From Trichoplax sp. H2 (lineage: Eukaryota; Placozoa; Uniplacotomia; Trichoplacea): a stretch of 64,000 nucleotides of DNA. The notes below the pieces were generated by a model. The model did no database searches and was not told the origin of the DNA. It was given only the letters and a program-made list of their open reading frames with translations. Made by a program: the position numbers and the translations under genes. The DNA lies in NCBI GenBank assembly GCA_003344405.1, contig NOWV01000051.1, forward strand, positions 393,009 through 457,008. Reading direction: 5' to 3'. Below, one piece after another: positions 28,501 through 40,500 of the stretch (positions are counted from its first letter, which is position 1; each line of letters opens with the position of its first letter).

Positions 28501-31500
28501 AGAGCAATTCCAAATCTTCTGTTTTCAAGATCGCAATGAACTGGGAAAGGAGCTACACCACCAGGACCATCTATAAATTGGTGTGATGTTAAGTTAGTAA
28601 AATGATCATATTATATTTATTTTTGTGATAATGTTAGATATATAAGTACTACTAGGCCATTAAGTAAACGATTACTGCTATCGATTTTAATTGGAGCAGA
28701 GTGTTTATATGCTTTACAGGAAGGTTTTACTTATAAAATTTCTTGATAGACGCTATTGGTATTAAACAAGAAACTATTAACTAATTCAGAGTATTATCTG
28801 AATATAATTGCGGCTGTAATACTACCTTTGTTTTGTTTAGTTTTTTGATCTTGAATATATCAATTAGTCATTAACACAGTCGTTTATATAACTATAATTA
28901 GCACTAGCTACTCTAAAATTTCGATTGCATCCTTTGATATATCAATACTTGATTCATAATTATGTATCTATACCTGGATCGATTGTATAGGTACCACTAT
29001 GGGCGTCATTATCTTTACAAAGGACATCGTAGCAGTTCTTGGGTAAACCTAAGACAGTGTAGATACATAAAGCATATCTTGTGAAGCTGAGACCAATTGG
29101 AATTAGTGCAATCATGCAAAGTACGTTAAGTTTAAATTTAATTTAAAATCTCATAATTACCAAATACACGAGAGGAACATTCGACTGGCCCAATTTCGAA
29201 GACACCTCTACTACTGTGCCTTAAACCTCCAAATCGTACTCGTGCAAGAGGTAATGACTGTCGATCGAAAATATAACCACCATCCCATCGTGTTTTGCCA
29301 TCTAAAACATCGCAGTTGCATAGCTTATTGCTGCCAGCACATGTTTGAGTTTTACTACAACCACACTGATATCCTCCTTGTGCACCTCCCCAGAAACTCA
29401 TGGCTTTATGTGATCGAGATACTAAGTAACTATACCTATAAGTGAGGATTGTGTTTCCATGCGATAAGAAATGAAGAAATGTTACATAAAGACGTTATGC
29501 TGGGCAGCTAATAAAATCTTACGTAAAGGATTGAATATAATAATACCTGGGTTTGTTACTATAAAGTAAGGGTGCGTATCTGCATTCATAAGAAACCCAT
29601 TGCTTACAGAATTGGGACGCATTTACGAGTGCTACGGCTTGAGAAAATGAAGCATATTTATAATAAAACGAAGGACCATAGGATCCAGGAGCTCGGGCAG
29701 AATTAGGAACGCCCTATATAGTAGATACACAAGCAACCAAGATATAATTTTAAAATTAATAATTTGTAGCTGAACATTAGAATGATTATTATTGTAGAAA
29801 AAGTGTTTAACCTTAGGGCCATTGATATTGTGATTAAGGATGGTTACGCCAATATCTTTATACGTTTGGACGTCGCAATATGCTTTAAACGGTTTTAGCG
29901 ATCGTGGACCATCTAATTTGATATTCATATTAAAGATATTAATTTTCACTGGATACGATAATAAACTCAATTGCTTTCTTATGCAAACATGACAGTAATT
30001 CCTAAAGTTATAGTATATAGGTTACTGTTTGCAAATTACCAGAATCTAACGTATAGAAACCATTTGATCGGGCAACACCGGCAGCTTTTAAATCGTTACA
30101 TGTTGGATGGATAGCTGTTGGGATTAACACAAATATTAAAATTTTTACGGATTATTGAAAGACCAAAATTAAGAGTATGCACTTGATGAGTATAAATTCA
30201 TAGAACTAAAATTGACATACAAAAGCAGCGAAGTTTCTCAATATTGTATAAACTGTAAGAGTTCGATCCTAGATTTCGAAACTTTAATCCCATAACTGGT
30301 AAGTTATTTTTATCGAGTAAATCTCCTAAATCGGAACGGAATCGACCATCCATAGTATCACAATTACATAGCCTATTTTTACCACCAGCGCATGATTTCG
30401 TTTTTGAACAGCTGCAACCAACGCCTCCATCAACGCCACCCCAGTGTCGTACATCTAAGACAAAATTTATCAACAATCAAGAATAATAAATCTCAACTTT
30501 ATGTTATTCAATAGATAGAGTAAGACCTACAAGTTAACTAAAAGTATTATGCATACTCATATAATTAGTTGTAATTATCAGCTGAAGCTAGACCTCAAAA
30601 ACTAATGCAAATTAAAAGGTTCCATTACAGCCAAGTGAGTTTTGTACTATATTTGACAAATCAGTTGGGCAGCAATAACTGTCTAATAGAAGCAAACCTT
30701 TGTCGTTGGAAGAAATCCATGATAATGAAATTTCGTTATTAGCGAAGATTGGAGCATTCTTACACTTATAAATCACATGTTGAGTACAGTATGTTGAAGA
30801 CTTTGTTAAGGATTTTAACTGATCCAAGTCCACATTTGTATAATTGAAGCGAACAGTTTTGGATCTTGCATTGGCTGGGGGTGAATTCTGAACGGAATTG
30901 CTACCCAATTTATCATGGCCAATTTCTGTAACTCCATAAGCTGGATCTGTATTCATATCGCAATATGCAGGGAAGGGCTTTACAGGTCCATATCCGTCCT
31001 ATAAAATATGGCTATCATGATCAAGATTTGCTACGGCATGACTCAGATCATACTTTTACGCGCAAATTCTATGCATTCTTGTATTAATACCTTTATGAAT
31101 AGTATCATAAGCTAGAACTAATACAGAATTTTCGTTCTTTAACCAACTTATTATAAGTAATAATGACATGATATGATTTAGACATGATAGCACCTACCGG
31201 ATCAATAATATAAGGATTACTGACTGTAACTCCTCGAATACGTCGAATATCATCACAATTTTTAGCAATTTCTAAAATTTTCATATGCAAATTTATCATA
31301 AGATTAGTCATACATAATTAAAATCTTTTGGCAGTTAACGGTACTGTTATTCATCATAAGCTGCAGTATATCGTAAATGAAATATGGTTGGGATGCTGTA
31401 GCCTATACAACAGCAACTGCAGATTATAATGCTTCTCATTTAGCGTACAGAGAAATTTTACTACTAATAGCATTACATGAACAATAACAGATTCGAAACC

Positions 31501-34500
31501 TGATCGTGATAGAGTCATTTAAGTCAGCTGAAATAGTTCTACAGTATACTTTTGGGCTTTCAAAATTTCTATACACAAGCTGTACACATCCTTTTTATAG
31601 GAATACCACTAGAAAGGAATCTAAGTCATAAAACTGTTTCTAGAAAGGAAGTTATCAAACTTTAATACTATCATGCTACTATGATCTCTTTCATGAAAGC
31701 TCTTTGCTGCGGACACAGTACAATAGTGTTTGGTCCTCTAAAAGCTCGCTTTAATTTAAGAATGGATTATTACTTGAAGGGATTAAGTAAACCTGCAGTA
31801 TATGTTGCAATCTGTTACTATAGTATCAGTTATATGATTAACCTATTTTCATATCGACTGTTTGTAATATCGATTTAGTGATATTACCATTGGAGGAATT
31901 CATGATTTAACCGATACTAGTGCAAATCCTACAATAGCGATTATGTTAAGATTATCGAAAAAGTTACCATAAGTATATGTTGAGCAGCGTAAGGGTCCAA
32001 GAAAGAAACGAGCTCGCATGGATGCCGAATTTCCTCCCATTTTCATTTCTGTGACAGGTAAATACCTTTTATCAATGATTGGACCGAAATCTGTTCTAAG
32101 TACGTTGTCTGCTTTATCGCAATTGCATTTAGCATTCGGGCCTCCGACACAAGTACCGCTCATTCCACATAAGCAGCCTGTCCAACCGTCACTGCCACCC
32201 CAGTAATTCATGTTAACGCCTTGGCGAGATACCCAATAACTCATTAAATTGCCAGAATTATCGGTCAATCTAGCATGCCTACATTGGTATTTGACTTCTT
32301 GGATACAAGATTGAGATACGTCGATCAGCTGCTTTAGCTGATCCAAGTCAGCATGTTGATACTCAACAGGGGATTTATGAGCATCAGGTCTGTTTAATCG
32401 ATGAAGTGGCACACCAGCAGCAGGAATATTGTGTTGAATCACGGTTGTAAATCCATCGCACCGTGCATAAAACTAAATTATTGAACAAGCAGAAGAAAAC
32501 AATCATTATGCAATCACAGTACAAAGTAAAGTATTACTTTGATTCTAGAGTTTACCGGTTTTAGATCACCAATACCATCAGGATCGATCGTGGTTAATGA
32601 AGAGCTGCCTTTACGTTTAGCGCCGGGAATATAAGCGCATGCAGCATATATATCTATAAACATATTTCAAAGTACTCATTAGGTTTTGCTACCGTAAATA
32701 TTCGTATGTTTACTTTAATCGTCGATCCAAAGTGACTGTAATACTATGATCACTCTGATAAGCTTGATTATAAAGGTACATGCAGGTTATATATATCTAT
32801 AATAATATTTTCACGTATTCATTAGATGTCTGTACCGTAAATAGAATATTTGACAAGACATCTTCATTTTCATTAACATGATTCTACCTTTGCGTAGGAT
32901 TGTTAGGATCTTATTAAATTTAATACCTGAGCAAATCAATCGGCCAACTCGAACAGCTTTATATTGATTTCCTGATATACCCTCGACTTCTATTCCTTTA
33001 ATTGGAAGCCTCCTTCGATCTTTAACGATTCCTTTATCACGGCGTAAAACATTGTCGCCTTTATCACAATTGCAGCCAAAGTTTTTACCACCGCTACATT
33101 TGCCATCAACACCACAGTCACTTTTAAAATCCTGCCGTGAATTTCCCCAATAGTTCATTTTATTACCATTTCTGTCAAGCCACCAGACGCTGCTTTGACG
33201 TCTACCAGCTTTGACATACATGGGAGCTTTTTGACAATCGTAGACTAATTCTTGGCCACAAGCTGCTGATACTTCGACTAATTTGACTGCTTGACTATAG
33301 CTTACACGATAATCTATCGAATGTACATATCGAGAGTTGTTCACTGGGACTGAGTCTTGTTTCGTATGAGTTAGAATGGTTAAAGCATAGTCAGGATCAA
33401 CATGCATTTCGCACCGAACATAGAACGGCTGAGAGTTGCCTATTTCATTATCGAGCAAAATGATACAAGAATTTATGAAACAGGTACTTTAAGAGCTGGT
33501 GTATAAAAATTGAGCTGCAAAGACCTACCATTAGGGCCATCAGGGTCAATAAGGTAAGTTCCACTATATCTATGTCCAGCATCAAAAGCCTCTTGGCAGG
33601 TTCTTGGTATACCTTTATAGTTTATACAAGATGATTCAATAAATCAAGTTTACTTAGAGGCATGCTATGTTGAGAAAAATCTGCTCTGTAGAGCAACCGA
33701 AACAAATTATTGATTGTACTTTGCAGTTAATTATGATATATTCTTAACTGAATGGATTCTAACGTACCAAATTGACGTGATGAACACTTTAGCGAGCCAA
33801 GTGTAAAGTTAGCGGCACTATTTGATTTTACCATGGAATTAAATCTAACAATTTTAACTGGTAAATTATCCTTGTCAGTAATTAGTCCACCATCTCGGCG
33901 TCTTTTACCATCTTCAAGATCGCAATCGCATACTTGGTTTGGTCCACCAGCACATACTTTGCTGTAGCCGCATGGACAACCTTTATAGAATTTGGTTATA
34001 CTATTGCCCCAAGTATCGACCTTCTCTCCTTTTGGTGAAACCCAAAAAGTTCTTGAACGAGTTCCTTTAAATAATGGCGCGTTAACGCATTCAAAATTGA
34101 TATATTGCGAGCAAAATCCGGACACTTTAGTTAAGGCAGTCAGCTGAGGCCAATCGACTCCATTATATCGTACATCTTGATTATACGAATCTTCTTTGCC
34201 AGAGCGGAGCCGAATCACTTCCGCTAAATCATGTCTAATCTCTGTTATCCCTAGGCCTTTTATGGTATCAAAGTCGCAATAGACAGTAAATGGCTCAACA
34301 CCACCTGAACCTGTGAATAGTATATTTAGAACAGTAGTATATCATCAGAAAGAAAGTATAGCTTCAATCCATAATTTCAGAGCAGCTTTTAATAGTTACG
34401 TACCGTCTGGATCAATAATATAAGATCCACTTTTAGAATTTGGATTGCGTTGTCTAATTGCTTCACAATCTCTAAATATTCCTAATTAAGGTGTTGGAAA

Positions 34501-37500
34501 TTTAATTCTTAAATCAGTGTAGTAATTTTATAAAATTTCGGTTTAAATCATTTCAGATTCAACACACGATTATTCGATTATTTATGTCATAGGTACGAAC
34601 CAACTGGAACGGGAGAACAGTAGAGCTTGCCCAAAGAAAATTTTCCTTCTCGAGGCGGTTTTGCATCGCCAAGTCGTAGTTCCTTAACCGGTAATGCGTT
34701 CTTGTCAATAATCAGTCCTCCATCACTAGTTTGTCCATGTCTACCATCACAATTGCAAGCAGCGCCAGGGCTACGGCAAGAACCTAAAATTCAATTGTCA
34801 TTATTGATTTAATCTTAAATCATAGTTATGCAATATACGAAAGATCAGATCAGAACCATCAACGACAATTAAATGCAATGAGAATTTGTGTTTTGTCCAA
34901 TAGTAACCTGTGATGCCGCATGCACATCCTTGCTCATTTCCGGTTACACCGCCCCAGTAGTTCTTAGCATTTCCATTTCTATCGACCCACCAACCATATT
35001 TATAGAAATTAGAGGTCATAAGTCGAGAATTATGACATGTATAGGAGAGTTCTTGATAGCAAAAGTTAGACATTTTAACGTAGGCGACGACTTGCTGTAA
35101 GGAGGCACTGTAATACTGAACAGATACTCTGTAAGATCCGGCACCATTATAGTTGTATCCTTTGACCTAGAAAAGAAATTGAAAATTATTGTCTTTGGTA
35201 ATAGGCTTATTGGTGTAAAACATGACTACAGAAATGTAAATTTTAACGATATAACAAATATGGCTTGCACAGATGCCATACACGACGAAAAATTGAACAT
35301 TAGCTCTTTAATTTCGTTTGCAGACTTTGCTAACAAGAAATCAAAGTCTTACTGTATTTCATTTTAAAATACCGTACTTTTTCACGGAGTTAAGATTACC
35401 ACTTTGCAGTGCAATAGTAAATGGAATTGACTTACATAAATATCGAATAAAATTTCTATAAGATAAGCGTAATTTGCCCTTAAGTGAGCGAATAAGAAAT
35501 TGCATAAGAATTTCACATTTAACGAAGCTATACTGCATAGGTTTACACCAGTTTCAAAAAGTTCTTTTTCCCTGGACTAGCTGTATACATTGAATATTCG
35601 TTCTAGTCATCTTAAACCTTAACATGTTTATTTATATATTGTATCCTTGATACTCCATTTTACCAGATCACCTTAATTTACTGCAATAATTATAATCTTT
35701 GATGTTTCTACGTGTTATGCATTATTTTTGTGTTGTATGGCTGTGAGTCAAATTTGTAATCATGTATTCTTGGTTTACTAAGCGCGTTCGATTACTTCAA
35801 CGGTATCTGACATTGAGCAAAACAATTTTCTACAGTAATAAGCTTACGTTTCCGCATAAACGATTATGTGAAATTACACCAACTCCAAAAGAATGGTGCG
35901 ACATATCGCAGTAAACTTTAAATGCTGCAATTGGTCCAGAGCCATCTGGGTCGACAGTGAAATAGCCGTTGGCTTTGGTTTTTGTCTTCTTTTTAATCTC
36001 ATCGCAAGAAATCGGTATTTCTAAAGTAAAAATATTTCAAGATATCGAATGCCTTATTAAGTGGATTAACTAGAAATATCGTTGCAATTTGCTTCTGTAA
36101 TTGAGCTATCTAAATTTAAAATTGTCTCAGAGATTTTTTATTTTCCATGGTAGGGCACTTGTAGTTATTTCTGCTATATGGATAAATTTCAAATCACTTG
36201 TTTGAAATTTAAAACTTACTCTCACAATTTTTTCCATCTCCTTTATATCCTGGTCTGCAAGCGCATCTATAACTTCCTGGCATGTTAAAGCAATTCGCCT
36301 GAGAATGACATGTCGAGTTGGATTGTACGCATTCATTTATATCTAATAGAGTTAGTAAGATTTTTGAGTTCAGACCAATTTGGGTAATTTACATACGCGT
36401 TGTTGAAATAAGATTAAATCTAGCAATATAATTTATACCTGTGCACTGAAATCCATCACCCTTAAATCCAGGTTTACATTGACATTTATACGAGCCAGGG
36501 TTATTGTTGCAAATAGCTTGGCTATGGCATCGATGAGCTCGTACTCGGCATTCGTCGATGTCTAAAACAGGAGTTATGGGAGATGATTAGTTACAGGCTA
36601 ACTGTTAGCGATCTTGTCGATTTTAGGAAGTGAGATCCTTCACCTAATTTTAAAACTTACCTTGACAATGCTTTCCATTACCAATATAACCAGTTTTGCA
36701 TTTACAAGTATAGGAGAGAGGAGTATCGGTACAAATGGCTAACTTATCGCATTGATGTTTACCATTAGCACATTCGTTAACGGCCTCTGTAATTGACATA
36801 ACAAATAAATTTCATGACCTCTATTAATTCGATCATGGTCAAGTTAATGGAATAAAGTTGTTAGTATTACTTACTGACACAAGTTCTCCCGCTAGCAACA
36901 TATCCAGTTTTACATTTACACAAATAAGTACCAATCACATTGACACAAACAGCATTTTCGTCACAATGCGCCATTTGGGATGTACATTCATCAATATCTA
37001 AGCAATAGTTTATGAATAAAATTGCAAATTATCATGCGCGCTGTTTATAATATTAGACAAAAGTTTGATTTTGGTTACGTTGCAACAGTCACCATTTTTT
37101 AATTGATGAAAGGCCGAAATGATTAATATACCTTCGCATGAAGTACCATTTCCATGGAAGCCATCATTACAATTGCAACGGAATGATCCTTGTGTATCAT
37201 GACAGCTTGCATTAACATGACAGTTATGCGTTCTCGTATTACATTCATTGATATCTAAAGGCAAAGGAATTGGATGCTAACGTTAAAATATTCCAAATTA
37301 TCATTTACAATCTTCATTAATATGTTATTCACTGTCTTAGAAGATTGTTTAATTTCAAGCATTCCCTCAGTAGATTATAACATAATGGAGAAGTTCACGT
37401 TATTCAATAGTCTTAATTTTACAATACAATTCACGAGGTAAAAAGGTAATTTGCTCTGCTTACATTAGTGGTATTTCCATATAAGTAAGATTTCGAAATA

Positions 37501-40500
37501 TTAATACTGTGCATTATAAATAACAAATTTCATTTGCGCAGTAGTTTCAAAATACATATCAGTTGTGATTATACTGTAACTATTATTTGTAAAGGCATAG
37601 GTTATACTATACGATTTAGTGAGAAATTTGTAGTTATATTTACTTCAAGAAGTACTGTGAATTTCGCAACTTTGTGTTATAGGAATTGAGAATTACTGAT
37701 ATGAGAAGGGGAGTTTCGATAGTAGAATAATATAAAATTGGGCTGCTCCTTCTGAACGGTTAGGTCATATAGATTGTATTTAAATGACTTTGTGTTATTA
37801 GGAATCAAGGTTTACTAATATTACATGAAGGATTTTAATGGCGGAATAATATGAAGTTGGACTACTCCTTCCGAACCATTGAGTTAAGTTGGATGAAAAT
37901 GGTATTTAAATGACTTTATGTTATTAGGAATTAAAATTTATTAATACGCGTGGGGGTTCAGTGGCAGAATAATATAAAACTGGACTGCTCTTTCTCAACA
38001 ATTGAGCTATATTGATTGCAAATGGTATTTAAATAACTTTGTGTCATTAGGAATTAAGGTTTACTAATATTACATGAAGGATTTCAATGGCGGAATAATA
38101 TAAAATTGGGTTGCTCCTTCTGAAGTATCGAGTTACATTGATTGAAAATGATACTTAAATTTGATTAATTAACTGTTAATCCACTGAAGTCCATTAATTC
38201 GATGGTAAAGAACAATGACTCTATCAAGTTGTCGAATAAATAATTGCTTACTGTAGCAGGATCGTCCAGTTCCTTGGTAGCCATTTCTACAGCGGCACGT
38301 ATAAGAGCCATCTGTGTTCGCACATGTTGCCGTGCCTCGGCATGGATTACTAATTTTACATTCATCAATGTCTATTCGGACAATAAAAACATGAAGAAGG
38401 CAGCAGCCCATTAATGTTTTTTCAGTATCAAAATTTTAAGCTATAGAAAATATCCTGTCTATGAATATCTTAAACATTTGGTGAAAAATATCCGTTAAAG
38501 AATTGCAGAATTTATAGCATTACCTATACAGCTACCGTTGAACAACTTATAGCCATGACGGCAAACGCATTTATACGATCCATAAGTATTTTGACATACC
38601 GATTTTCTCATATTGCAGGGATTGATGTTGGGTAGACATTCATTTATATCTATTGCAAAATCGGAAGGCAATGCCGTAAAATATAAATAATCAATTTATC
38701 ATCATCACTCTACCAGCTTGATCATTTTGTGAACAAAATGAATCGTCGCGTGATTTCTATTATTTATTTTCGTGTGGTGTACACTATGTTTATTGTGGAG
38801 AAAAGACTCGTTCACCCTATTTTCTATTTATTTTAAATCTGATTCCGGTTCTATTCTTTTATGAAATTTAGCTTATGGCTATAAGATTTAATAACAACAC
38901 TTAATTACATATTAAATACAGTTGATAATTAACTACAGCAAATACCAGAAATTTAAATTGTTACCCTAAGGTTATTAATTAGTAAAGTCATTGACTAGAC
39001 GTGCTGTGAGTCCTCTTGCATGCCTTTTATTTCATCTTTGAGTAAAAATTATTAGGTGCATAGTTGATGTATTTTACATTTTAATTATTGCAATAATGAT
39101 TTCGACATTTGTATATTGTTAGTATTGAAAGCTAATTACAGTAAGGGATAAAGCAATGATTGAGTTATGTCGTAGATTTAGATTTCGTATTGAGGTTAAA
39201 CTATCACGGGGTACAGACTGATTAAATTAGATATTGCAACGTAATTTAACATACGCATAATTATAATAAAAATAAACTTAACTCCACCAGCATTGTATGA
39301 TTCGCTAAAAGTCAACTACATGACATAGTCTTCTCAATTAATTAAGTTAAACAGAAGAATATTGTGCATTATTTAAAGTAATACATAAAATTATTTCGAA
39401 GATAATTGTGTAAAATTACTGTCATGCTGATGAATGATTTGTTTAGGCATTTTAATGGCAGTATGTTTGAGATCTCTGTCTCCTGTACTCATTCTTAAGG
39501 TATGATCTTGATTAAATTTTGGTAGAATGAACAGAAAAGTAGATTACTAAGCCATCATGGTAAAAGATAATCTATCATGGCATAGTAGCAAAACTACTTT
39601 CAAAGAGATTAATAGCAAATTCAGCTCATAGCCCACTGCTTATATAAATAAGAATGTGCTGCATAATAATAATTATTCAATAGGTAAATTAACAAAAGAT
39701 TTTGTTTTCTAGCAAAATATGGTCAAAATGTATAAAAATAGTAATCGAATTGACTGTCATAATAAATTTGAAGCATCGTGTTATGACTTCTGTTAACACA
39801 CAATTGGAATAATTGAGATAGTATAGGAAAACTCTGTTTGTTCATATAATATAAGGTTACTCAGAATCAATCTTACCTCTACACTGGTTGCTACCGCTAC
39901 TTTGGAAGCCAAGTTTGCAATTACAACGATATGATCCTATGGTATTAACGCAGCTTTGGCTATGCTTGCTGCAGCGATGTCGGTTGCTGGTACATTCGTT
40001 GATATCTAGTGTTATATTAAATTTACGGACGCATCAATATTTTTGTTAAGAGCGATAGCATTGGATCGATTTCCTTTGATTTTATAAATTCGTAATCGAG
40101 GTATTTTGTAGCTGTAATATATTATCAATTAAGGATCATGAAGTAAAGAAATTAACACTATGAATACACTTGTTTCGTTATGTTAGTAGATTAAATCGAT
40201 AGTTGTTATTTTCTTGGCTAACCCTTGCAGACTTTTCCACTGCCTTCGAATCCATACTTGCACTTGCAGGTATATGAACCTCTTGAATTATGGCATACCG
40301 CGTTTTGATCGCATGGCTTATTTCTACAGTCATCCATATCATTACAATGATATCCATTGCCAGTAAAACCACTTTTACAAGAGCAATACCACCGACCACC
40401 TAACATTTTGCAACTTGCATTTTTGTCACATTTATTACATACGGACTTACCGCCATATCTACTATTAGACTTACTATGCCCTATATTCAGTCAAATGGGA

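Noticed and set aside
29632-29970. A 112-codon reading through the second exon of fibrinogen-like module 6
   Set aside because: Only the part 29,812-29,912 is coding; both ends are intron read-through without conserved residues.
27952-36020. Calling the seven modules ordinary fibrinogen C-terminal domains (ficolin/tenascin type)
   Set aside because: They lack the usual C-terminal half of that fold with its calcium site and instead show the WW...YWGG...CNCD...LPV series of contactin-associated proteins.
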